Source: a virus
DNA length: 34,172 nucleotides
IMG/VR virus record: IMGVR_UViG_3300047200_000456
Span: 1-34,172 of that record
Strand: one strand, 5' to 3'
Part shown: one piece after another, positions 21,622 through 28,253 of the stretch
How the letters are laid out: each line of letters begins with the position of its first letter
How positions within the stretch are numbered: position 1 is the first letter of the stretch
Made by a program: the position numbers and the translations under genes
Notes under the pieces: model-generated
Seen by the model: only the letters and a program-made list of their open reading frames with translations
What the model was told of the DNA's origin: nothing
The model's database searches: none

Positions 21622-21935
21622 TGGTTATATCGCCTTTTTATCCAAAAAAACAACCCTATACAGTATATAACAGCAAGGTGGAAAGAAAACTTAACTATCT
21701 GCTTGATAGTACGTCTAATTTGTGATCCGCTATTCACAACATAAAAATATTTACCTTGTCCTTTAATCGGATCAAGAATCCCATTTGCCTTTTGTAACCA
21801 ATGACCTGGAAGTGGTTTAACCACTGCGGTTGGGTTGTCTTTTGTGCTGTGAACGATTACAGCCACCTGGGTATTGGGGGTAACAACTACGTCAATAGGA
21901 GAATCAGTATACAGAATCACTTTGTTCGTAAACAT
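21618..21935 (-). CDS. Beta-domain protein with C-terminal membrane segment
   Basis: A 105-residue protein. Residues 1-75 are beta-rich (NKVILYTDSPIDVVVTPNTQ, VAVIVHSTKD, GQGKYFYVVNSGS), followed by a basic patch (RRTIKQIVK) and a hydrophobic segment (~82-99, FSFHLAVIYCIGLFFWI) ending in KRRYNQ, the signature of a membrane helix with a positive C-terminal flank. No family recognised. It lies between a fibronectin-like protein and decoration paralogue C and overlaps the latter start (ATGA). The outward beta domain might interact with the cell envelope at entry or lysis; this is speculative. Confidence 0.45.
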   Translation of the reverse strand: MFTNKVILYTDSPIDVVVTPNTQVAVIVHSTKDNPTAVVKPLPGHWLQKANGILDPIKGQGKYFYVVNSGSQIRRTIKQIVKFSFHLAVIYCIGLFFWIKRRYNQ

Positions 21936-21939
21936 GTGA

Positions 21940-22386
21940 CTATTTTATCAAAATAAGTCCCTTTAGTCCACTAATTAAAGATTGTAGGTTAGAGTAACTT
22001 ATGCCTGTTGCGGTGACAGATAGTGAGGTGGTATTCGTATTAACATTTCCAACAGCGTCTACAGCTCTTACACCAGCATAGTAGGTAACGCCTGAAATAA
22101 TGGGTAAGGCTGAGGCATCACGATAAATTGATATCGAGGCGCCAGGACCTTCATATACTCTATTAGTAGATAAAAATAGGTCGGTGGCGGTGGCTTGTTG
22201 TATAAATACTTGGTATCTAATAGGAGGCGTTGAGTCTATTGCTGCTGGCCATCCTACCAATATTGACCCATCGTTGTTATTCGCAATGGAATTGATAGCT
22301 CCACCAGCAGGTGGGGTAGTGTCAGTTATCGACGCATTGGGCATGGTCTGGCTAAAGTTTCCGGCAAAGTATTGAGCATATGCCAT
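21940..22386 (-). CDS. Fibronectin type III-like structural protein
   Basis: A 148-residue protein containing one FN3-like beta sandwich at ~25-130. The usual features are visible: a Trp strand (GSILVGWPAAIDSTPPIRYQ) followed by a Tyr strand and SGVTYYAGVRAVDAVGNVNT, the classic G/Y-x-V-x-A-x-D strand. A short linker ends the protein (LQSLISGLKGLILIK). FN3 and Ig-like domains decorate many phage heads and tails and bind weakly to surface glycans. It follows the 702-residue beta protein by one base, so the two are probably displayed on the same part of the particle. Confidence 0.65.
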   Translation of the reverse strand: MAYAQYFAGNFSQTMPNASITDTTPPAGGAINSIANNNDGSILVGWPAAIDSTPPIRYQVFIQQATATDLFLSTNRVYEGPGASISIYRDASALPIISGVTYYAGVRAVDAVGNVNTNTTSLSVTATGISYSNLQSLISGLKGLILIK

Positions 22387-22387
22387 A

Positions 22388-24496
22388 TTAAGACTCTCTT
22401 ATAGAGCAGGTTACTTTTACGCCGGGAGGGGTGGCCCATTCATACCGAAGTTCGGTAGTAAGAGCTGTATTTGGAACCGTTCCTAAGCTATTCCAGCTTG
22501 TTCCATTATTTGTGGAGTATTTAAAGAATGTAGGATTAGATGATGTATTTGCAGAAGCAACTAGCGTGCCGTTATCGTCATATGCCCTAAAATACATGGT
22601 GGGAACACTTGCGGAGTAAGCTGTGACCAGCCTAAATGCAGTATAGGCGGGGCTTACGCTGTTTGCTGTGGTATTATCTACAGAACCTACCCAGTTACTG
22701 GAGATGTCATTACGTGGGGTAACCGACAGCACTAAATCGTGTATTTGAGATGGAGTATTTACTAAAAGGGAGGCGATATAAAAATCCACCCTAAATTGAG
22801 AATACTTGTTTAAGGCGCTGGAAGTCAATACGGATGCCTGGCCAACTTCCGTCCACGCTCCGCCCGGATTATCAAAAATCGGGTCAGAATCTGTGGCGGC
22901 AGTACGGTAACTAAATTTCATTGAGTTGGTTAAGTCGAATAGCTGTTCTAAAGTAGAAATCGACTGAAAGGTGGCATTATCTGTGTCGAGTATAGGAGAT
23001 ACCACGTAACTATAGTCGTAGTTTTCATCTGACTGAACATCAATAAAAAAGATTCCTCTTTGACCGACAGTACCACCAACCGCAAACAACCATCCATCGG
23101 CGCTTTCAATAGAAAGAATGGTAACGGCTGCAAACGTCGCTGTGGTGGGGTTTGTGTTTTCAAGCCAAGTAGTTTGTAATCCGCCGAAAACGTTAGTAAG
23201 TTGAGAATTAATCCAGTATTTAGCATAAAAAGACGAGGCGTTGGATACGTATAATGACTGCCCAAGGCCCGTTGAAAAGGTGGCAAACGTGGGTGTGACG
23301 GTAGTGTAGTCAGTGCCACTTCCTAAAGTATTAACAGTGGTTAATGACGGCGGATTGGTTGCTCCGTTAGTCAGGTCGCTAAGCTTAACTAGATACAGGT
23401 TGGTGGTGGTGGCAAAAAATATGCAAGGGAATCCAGAGTTAATACTGTCGGTTGGGACACAGTATTTTTCAGAATTGTTATTTAATAATACGCCCGCAAC
23501 ACCTGCAATAACGCCGGTTTTTCTGCTTATCCAAGCTGAGGTGGTAGTTCCAAATGCTCTTGTAATCGTGGTGGCTGTTGCAATGCTGGTGGCTAAAATA
23601 GAGGCGCCGCCAGACGTAGCGCTTAACTCAAATGTATTTGCAGCCGGGTTTCTTACGAAGTAGACCGTCTGAACAGTGGCCGTTGTTGCTGTAAAGCCTG
23701 TGGGAACGTTGGTTAAAAGCACCACAGGGTCATTGGCGTTGTATCCGTGACCGACGAGTGTAAATGTCGCTGAGGAGACCACAGTGGGGGCCGTGGTGGT
23801 CTGAATGGCCACGTTTAAAGTTGCGGAGGTATCCCATACAGTAAAAAGATTGGCCGCCGCTAATCCTGAGTGGGCAAATAGAAGTCTTGTTGATGTTTGA
23901 AGCGCCGCGCCATTATGTGCGGTAAGGTTGTTATTAACTCCAATATTTCCAGGGTCTTGCAGCATATACACTGCTTTAGCGTTGGATGCGATGGCTAGTC
24001 CAATAGTGGGAACGGCCACTTGGACAAAGTCGGCTTTGGCGATGTTATTCACTACAAAGCTTCCACCATTAATTAAAACTGAGCCAGTGGTACCTAGCAT
24101 CAATTGCCAGCCAGTAACAACGCCCGATGTTGCGCCATCATACACCTTAAATGACCTAAGAGTGTGGGTGGTTGCGGCGGAGTTTGGTAATGCGACAATG
24201 ATTTTACCTACATAGATTGGAGCAGCCTGTCCGGTAAGGTCAAATGTATAGTGAGCTATTGTTGCAAGTCCTGCGGCAACGGCAGTAATCGCAAACAGAT
24301 TGCCGTTTTCGGTACAATGAACCATTGACGGCGTTATGCTGGCTTGAGTAAACACGTCAATAAAATTTGTTAGTGGTGGGCCTAAAACTGTCTGAGAATT
24401 GATAGTTTTAGAAAAAGCTCTTCCAAACAGCGTAGTTTGTGTTTTATCATAAGTAGTTGTTGTGGAGTCTGTTAAGCCGATTTGTATAGACTTCAT
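22388..24496 (-). CDS. Large beta-rich structural protein (head fibre or tail surface protein)
   Basis: A 702-residue, Thr/Ser/Ala-rich, all-beta protein with no enzyme motif. Residues ~240-310 form the same domain seen in the fibre gene: VGHGYNANDPVVLL, then TVYFVRNPAANTFELSATSG. The middle (~330-470) has propeller-like phrases (FFATTTNLYLVKLSDL, LLNNNSEKYCV) and ~470-500 has DGWLFAVGGTVGQRGIFFID; the C-terminus looks like another surface domain (TMYFRAYDDNGTLVASA). It is in the gene block directly downstream of the major capsid protein, which suggests a head fibre or large surface appendage rather than the tail tube. Confidence 0.55.
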   Translation of the reverse strand: MKSIQIGLTDSTTTTYDKTQTTLFGRAFSKTINSQTVLGPPLTNFIDVFTQASITPSMVHCTENGNLFAITAVAAGLATIAHYTFDLTGQAAPIYVGKIIVALPNSAATTHTLRSFKVYDGATSGVVTGWQLMLGTTGSVLINGGSFVVNNIAKADFVQVAVPTIGLAIASNAKAVYMLQDPGNIGVNNNLTAHNGAALQTSTRLLFAHSGLAAANLFTVWDTSATLNVAIQTTTAPTVVSSATFTLVGHGYNANDPVVLLTNVPTGFTATTATVQTVYFVRNPAANTFELSATSGGASILATSIATATTITRAFGTTTSAWISRKTGVIAGVAGVLLNNNSEKYCVPTDSINSGFPCIFFATTTNLYLVKLSDLTNGATNPPSLTTVNTLGSGTDYTTVTPTFATFSTGLGQSLYVSNASSFYAKYWINSQLTNVFGGLQTTWLENTNPTTATFAAVTILSIESADGWLFAVGGTVGQRGIFFIDVQSDENYDYSYVVSPILDTDNATFQSISTLEQLFDLTNSMKFSYRTAATDSDPIFDNPGGAWTEVGQASVLTSSALNKYSQFRVDFYIASLLVNTPSQIHDLVLSVTPRNDISSNWVGSVDNTTANSVSPAYTAFRLVTAYSASVPTMYFRAYDDNGTLVASANTSSNPTFFKYSTNNGTSWNSLGTVPNTALTTELRYEWATPPGVKVTCSIRES

Positions 24497-24498
24497 TA

Positions 24499-24798
24499 TT
24501 ACATCCTTCTAAAAGTATTAGTAATGCAACAAGCTGATAGCTGCGTTTCGGCGTAAGTTTCTCCGCCGTCCGACGAAACTAAAACACCAACAGCTTCGTC
24601 ATATAAATTGCATACTTGAAAACTATATCCATTAATTTTGTCGTAAATTCCAACATATTCAACTACGTCTACCCAGTCTCCGGGGGAAATGGGATGGGTT
24701 GAGCCATCTTCAAAAATGTAAGTGCGCTCAAGCGCGGCGGCTGGGTCAAGGTAAGAGTCTGGTTCTGCTGGTGGGTTAGATGTGTCAAATGTCGCCAT
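24499..24798 (-). CDS. Small structural-region protein
   Basis: A 99-residue protein, function unknown. It contains two Ser/Pro-rich turns at the start (DTSNPPAEPDSYLDPAAALE), a beta-rich middle (GDWVDVVEYVGIYDKINGYS, FQVCNLYDEAVGVLVSSDGG) and ends ACCITNTFRRM. The N-terminal low-complexity tract followed by a compact beta domain would suit an adaptor between capsid and surface proteins. Its ATG overlaps the stop of the upstream frame (TAATG), evidence that the preceding unconventional ORF is really translated. It is two bases from the next gene. Confidence 0.55.
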   Translation of the reverse strand: MATFDTSNPPAEPDSYLDPAAALERTYIFEDGSTHPISPGDWVDVVEYVGIYDKINGYSFQVCNLYDEAVGVLVSSDGGETYAETQLSACCITNTFRRM

Positions 24799-25239
24799 TA
24801 GCTTTTTACCGCCGTAGATAGGTTAGCTTTAGAAGCGTCCGTGTAGGTGAGGGTCACTGTTGACACTACGGTACCCCCACTACCACCAATTTTAAATTGA
24901 TACTGCTCACTGGAGGATGTTGGGTAGGTCACTGCTAGGTAATCATAAGCAGCTGTAATAAGGGCATTTTGAGTAAAATTTTTAATTGCCGGCTGGTCGG
25001 TGGCTATAACTACTGGTGTGGATGCAGATGCTGTGGCTTGGCCTAGTGCCGGAGTTTTGGTGTTTATAGCAGATAAAGAGGCGTTCCCTGTGTCTTGTTT
25101 AGCTTCCGTGGAAGCGCCTGCAGGCAGCGCAATTGACCCAATAGTGGCATCAACGCGTATCTTGCCTGTTCCTGTATAAGCGCTATGTACGTCTCTCCAA
25201 AGGTCTAATAGAGTATCAAATGGGAAAGCGATAAGTCAC
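24798..25239 (-). CDS. Phage beta-structural protein whose start lies in another frame (+1 shift or indel)
   Basis: An open frame from 25235 to 24798 encodes 145 residues with the familiar phage phrase IGSIALPAGASTEAKQ...LSAINTKTPALGQATASAST, then PVVIATDQPAI and a beta tail (YQFKIGGSGGTVVSTVTLTY). No ATG, GTG or TTG lies in frame before the conserved start region FPFDTLLDLWRDVHSAYTG. A GTG at 25239 in the neighbouring frame reads MTYRFP up to a CCC (25224-25222), then stops at TGA. One extra base skipped at CCC-A would join it smoothly as MTYRFPFDTLLDLW. This may be a +1 programmed frameshift, a sequencing error or a natural mutation. No clear ribosome site precedes the GTG. It lies just after the capsid-gene terminator. 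Confidence 0.6.
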
Positions 25240-25261
25240 CAAGGGGTTAAAGGGTTATAAG

Positions 25262-25300
25262 AAAAAAGACCGGGGACATGCTTTCGCAGAGGTCACCCGG
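25262..25300 (-). terminator. Hairpin terminator after the major capsid gene
   Basis: On the minus strand CCGGG (25300-25296) pairs with CCCGG (25274-25270), with further pairing inside (GAC/GTC and TGC/GCA) capped by a GAAA tetraloop, followed by CTTTTTT. This is a textbook intrinsic terminator 18 bases after the capsid stop, likely allowing partial read-through so that capsid mRNA exceeds that of downstream genes. Confidence 0.8.
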
Positions 25301-25317
25301 CCCTAACTAACTACTTA

Positions 25318-26529
25318 TCAGCTTACGCCTGCAGGTTTTGCAAGGTTGGTGATTTTTCCATGTGCATTTCGTTTAGAGGTACCGAAATTGCAATAGTGTC
25401 TCCAGTAAGCTTGGAAAGCGTCTTGGTTGATTTTTCTCAAGAAGCTGTCTGAACCGTCATGTTTACCCATTTCAAGTCCAGCAAGTTCGAATTTACGAAT
25501 CTTGTCGAGCTTAATAGCATAAACAGTGTTGTCCTGACAATCTTTATCAAGCCACAATTCCATGCCGTTGAACTGAAGCTTTTCGAAGCCGCTGTCCATC
25601 TTGCCGTCCATGTATCGTTTTTGTGGAACAACGATATCAAGGTATTTTCGGCGTTGTTTTCTGTGCATGATGAGCTTGTCTGGTTCTTCACCGGATAACA
25701 CAGCCACATCGTCGATAAGACGTTGAAGGAGGTCAGAGGTGAGGTTGGCGCTGGAAGCGTCAATCCGTCGTGAACGGAATTCACGGTTGAGAGAAGAGTC
25801 AACGTTCTGGAAGGTGGTGAGGTCAGTAGCATCGTCAACGATACCACGAAGTCCCATCATTTCCTTACCGTCGCTAGGAGCGCTGTCCCTGATGTGTTCT
25901 TTTACAAGAATATCAGAAGAGCTGATAGCTGCTCCGAGTGAAGTGGAGAGATATATGATTCCATTGACGTGGTCAACGGACGAAATGCGCTTGCTAGCAA
26001 CGGTCTTCGATCCACCGGTGAAGATGTCGATAACCATGTTTGGTCGCAAGTATTGAACGCTGTCAACTGTGAAAGACGTCAAGTTAGAAGCTACTGAACC
26101 CGTAGGAGAAGCCAAAGCTCCGGTTCCAAGTCCGTAGAACTGTCTGTTTTCGTCTGAGAGCAAACGTTCTTTTGCCATATCTAAAGCGTCAACAACGACG
26201 CCAACGAAAGACTCTTCGTCTTGGTCTGCAGCTGCAGCAACAAGTCCGGAGAATTCAATAGGAGCGACCAAAACCTTTGGGGTCACTTTCCATTGAACGT
26301 AATTTTCGTTGTCAATGGTTCGGAAAGATTCAGATTCAGTGATAGCACCGACTGATTCGTTACCGTAGTCATTGATAGCTCCGAAGTACCCGTTACCGCC
26401 TGGGCTATACTTCGTGAGGGATTTAGCGATTTCGTCGATCGCTCTATGTTTCAAGTTCTGCTGTTTTTCTACATAATCATCGTAAACGTTTTTAAGTGCG
26501 CCTACGATACTGGTTAAATCTGTTGCCAT
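25318..26529 (-). CDS. Major capsid protein
   Basis: A 403-residue protein with the layout of HK97-fold capsid subunits. It has a helical N-arm (DDYVEKQQNLKHRAIDEIAK), an extended loop region (~65-100, TIDNENYVQWKVTPKVLVAP), a long spine helix region with EESFVGVVVDALDMAKERLL, an axial domain, and a C-terminal P-domain with LIMHRKQRRKYLDIVVPQKR and AYWRHYCNFG. It follows the scaffold gene directly and precedes a strong hairpin terminator, the standard genome position and expression arrangement. The ATG follows GAGGA at six bases. No embedded protease or decoration domain is seen. The fold is inferred; the assignment rests on position plus motif pattern. Confidence 0.85.
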   Translation of the reverse strand: MATDLTSIVGALKNVYDDYVEKQQNLKHRAIDEIAKSLTKYSPGGNGYFGAINDYGNESVGAITESESFRTIDNENYVQWKVTPKVLVAPIEFSGLVAAAADQDEESFVGVVVDALDMAKERLLSDENRQFYGLGTGALASPTGSVASNLTSFTVDSVQYLRPNMVIDIFTGGSKTVASKRISSVDHVNGIIYLSTSLGAAISSSDILVKEHIRDSAPSDGKEMMGLRGIVDDATDLTTFQNVDSSLNREFRSRRIDASSANLTSDLLQRLIDDVAVLSGEEPDKLIMHRKQRRKYLDIVVPQKRYMDGKMDSGFEKLQFNGMELWLDKDCQDNTVYAIKLDKIRKFELAGLEMGKHDGSDSFLRKINQDAFQAYWRHYCNFGTSKRNAHGKITNLAKPAGVS

Positions 26530-26564
26530 TGTATCCTCGAACGCTACGGCCTAGACCTGCGATA

Positions 26565-27338
26565 TTACAGGTTATTAGAGGCTTTCGCTTGTTTTAAAAC
26601 TCTTTGAACTAACTGTTGACGAGCTAACGCGGGGTCATTCGAATAGTCGGAAGCTTTTGCTGGGTTAACCGCTTTGCCTTTCGTAGCAGCGGTCGGGGCC
26701 TTTACATCAGCTTTCTTACCTTGGACATAACTTTCGCGTTCAGCTCTTTTAATACCTTCCATCACCTTACTCATCCGTTCGTGAACGGCTTTATAAGATG
26801 CGTTGATATCCTTCAAGAACCCTTGCGGATTACGTGCATAGAGCGCTTCTAACTGTTCGTTATAGAGTTCTTGCATTTCTGAACTAACTTTGTTTTGTCC
26901 GTGCAAACTTTGGATGGTGTTAACAGCGCCTTCCCTAACTCTGTCGCCTTCCATCTGAGAACGCCAAGCCTTAAGTTCAGCAAGTTCTTGTTGCGTAGCA
27001 TCCAGCTTCGCAAACCGCTCTCCGAACTCGGGGTCAACGCCCTTCAGCCTAGCAATAAGCGCATCCTCTTCCTTCTTAGAAGGGGTTGCTTTCGTCATTT
27101 CGTTAAGACGCTTTTCCATTTCAGCGTACTTACTTTCTAACGACTTATAGCTATCTGCGTACTTGTTTTTCTGTTCGACTAATTCTCTGAACCGAGGATG
27201 CTCGTGAAACGGCATGTCCTTAGAGTCAGTTGATGCCTTCTCTTCAGAGTCGGCACTAATATTGTTTGTTTCAGTCGACGAAGGTTCAGACGAGACCTCT
27301 TCATTTACGTCCGATTGAGACTGTTCTTGTTCTAACAT
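26565..27338 (-). CDS. Capsid scaffold protein
   Basis: I start at the internal ATG giving 257 residues (MLEQEQSQSDVNEEVSSEPS), seven bases after AAGGG; the longer open frame upstream would cover the promoter region and looks non-coding. The protein has an acidic Ser/Glu-rich start, a long coiled coil (residues ~45-100, VEQKNKYADSYKSLESKYAE), a DPEFGERFAKLDATQQELAE region and a basic helical C-terminus (PALARQQLVQRVLKQAKA). Scaffolds of podoviruses show this: acidic N-terminus, long helices, basic capsid-binding C-terminus. Order portal-(glycosyltransferase)-scaffold-capsid supports it. No protease motif is present. Confidence 0.8.
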   Translation of the reverse strand: MLEQEQSQSDVNEEVSSEPSSTETNNISADSEEKASTDSKDMPFHEHPRFRELVEQKNKYADSYKSLESKYAEMEKRLNEMTKATPSKKEEDALIARLKGVDPEFGERFAKLDATQQELAELKAWRSQMEGDRVREGAVNTIQSLHGQNKVSSEMQELYNEQLEALYARNPQGFLKDINASYKAVHERMSKVMEGIKRAERESYVQGKKADVKAPTAATKGKAVNPAKASDYSNDPALARQQLVQRVLKQAKASNNL

Positions 27339-27395
27339 GTGAAAGCCCTTTCTACGTTTTTTATCCACAACGACGTGGCTACGAGGCGCGTAGGG

Positions 27396-27425
27396 TTGAT
27401 AAACGGAGCAAGGTGTTCGAGTCAA
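27396..27425 (-). promoter_or_regulatory. Weak candidate promoter before scaffold and capsid
   Basis: On the minus strand TTGACT (27425-27420), an 18-base spacer and TATCAA lie in the 126-base gap between the glycosyltransferase stop and the scaffold ATG. The -10 match is poor. The gap also has short GC-rich hairpins (e.g. CTACG/CGTAG). A dedicated promoter for scaffold plus capsid would make sense, but the evidence is weak. Confidence 0.3.
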
Positions 27426-27464
27426 CTTTCTCGGCACCCTTTGCGGCGGCGACCCGCGTTACGC

Positions 27465-28241
27465 CTATATTCTTATTATAGGGGACGTTATCTGCTTCTT
27501 ACCTGCCTCAACTCCGGCCTTATATGCCGCCCTCACTGCGTCCTCTACCTGTAACTTGACACTATAATCATAACTCTCTATACTGCGTTTTGCAAACTCT
27601 AAAGCGTAATTGTTCATTTCTAATAAACAAACCGTCTTCTGATGTTTGCAGGCCATCGAGTAATCGACGAAGAAAGGAATCCCTAGCTTCTGCAGTTTGA
27701 GACAAAATCCTAAATCTTCCCCTTCAACGGTCTCTCTGCTTTCGGGGTTGTGCTTAAATTCAAAGTAAGGCTTCTCTAAGTGGTTGAACACTTCTCGTTT
27801 AATAAACAAACAGCCTGTTGCAACGCCGTCTACTAAGTCAATTCCCTCGTCTGGTATTGACGCTGGAGACAGACCTTTACCATTTGAACCCTTATACACA
27901 CAAAACGTAATCTGACGTGCCTGGAAGCCCTTCTGGGTCATTAGAACAGGGTACGGGGCGCCTGCTACCAGCCACTTATCCTGGTGCAGCGTAATAAGGT
28001 CTAAAATGTGCGACGGCGGGGCAATGTCGCTATCTAAAAACCACAAAATGTCGCAATCAGTGTCAAGGAACTCCTTAACAATCTCATTCCTAGCAAAATC
28101 ATGTCCAAATCTATTAGCGCAGGTTTTAGGATACACTAACTGTATGCTATCTTTGTACTTCTCTGCTATCTCACGTAGCATGTACAACTGAAAATCGTAA
28201 ACAGAGCCAATTGAAGGAAAGCCGCAATAAACTTTTATCAC
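27465..28241 (-). CDS. GT-A-fold glycosyltransferase
   Basis: A 258-residue protein with the GT-A pattern: an N-terminal strand (MIKVYCGFPSIG), a conserved middle with Asp70-Ser71-Asp72 (ILWFLDSDI), the DxD metal/nucleotide-sugar motif, then Glu175-Asp176 (EGEDLGFC), the usual acidic catalytic pair, and CKHQKTV later. It should transfer a sugar from a nucleotide donor to an acceptor, probably in the cytoplasm, as no signal or membrane anchor is seen. Its place is odd: it separates portal from scaffold in the head-assembly block. Possible acceptors are a capsid or tail protein, or host surface glycans to block superinfection; the sequence does not say. The gene's stop is in the following gap. 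Confidence 0.8.
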   Translation of the reverse strand: MIKVYCGFPSIGSVYDFQLYMLREIAEKYKDSIQLVYPKTCANRFGHDFARNEIVKEFLDTDCDILWFLDSDIAPPSHILDLITLHQDKWLVAGAPYPVLMTQKGFQARQITFCVYKGSNGKGLSPASIPDEGIDLVDGVATGCLFIKREVFNHLEKPYFEFKHNPESRETVEGEDLGFCLKLQKLGIPFFVDYSMACKHQKTVCLLEMNNYALEFAKRSIESYDYSVKLQVEDAVRAAYKAGVEAGKKQITSPIIRI

Positions 28242-28253
28242 AAACGCTTCTTT

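Noticed and set aside
22948-23319. Minus-strand ORF of 123 residues inside the 702-residue gene
   Set aside because: It is a shadow in another frame, Leu/Pro/Phe-rich, with no ribosome site and inside a clearly coding frame.
25437-25847. 136-residue minus-strand ORF inside the capsid gene
   Set aside because: Out-of-frame shadow of the major capsid protein; Ser/Thr/Leu-rich composition and no start signal.
26565-27437. Longer scaffold start giving 290 residues
   Set aside because: The extra 33 codons cover a gap with a candidate promoter and hairpins, while the internal ATG has a good ribosome site and a typical acidic scaffold start.
27365-27465. Possible tRNA (GGTGTTCGAGTCAACTT resembles a T-arm)
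   Set aside because: Only four of five T-stem pairs form, and no matching acceptor 5' strand or anticodon arm lies about 70 bases away.
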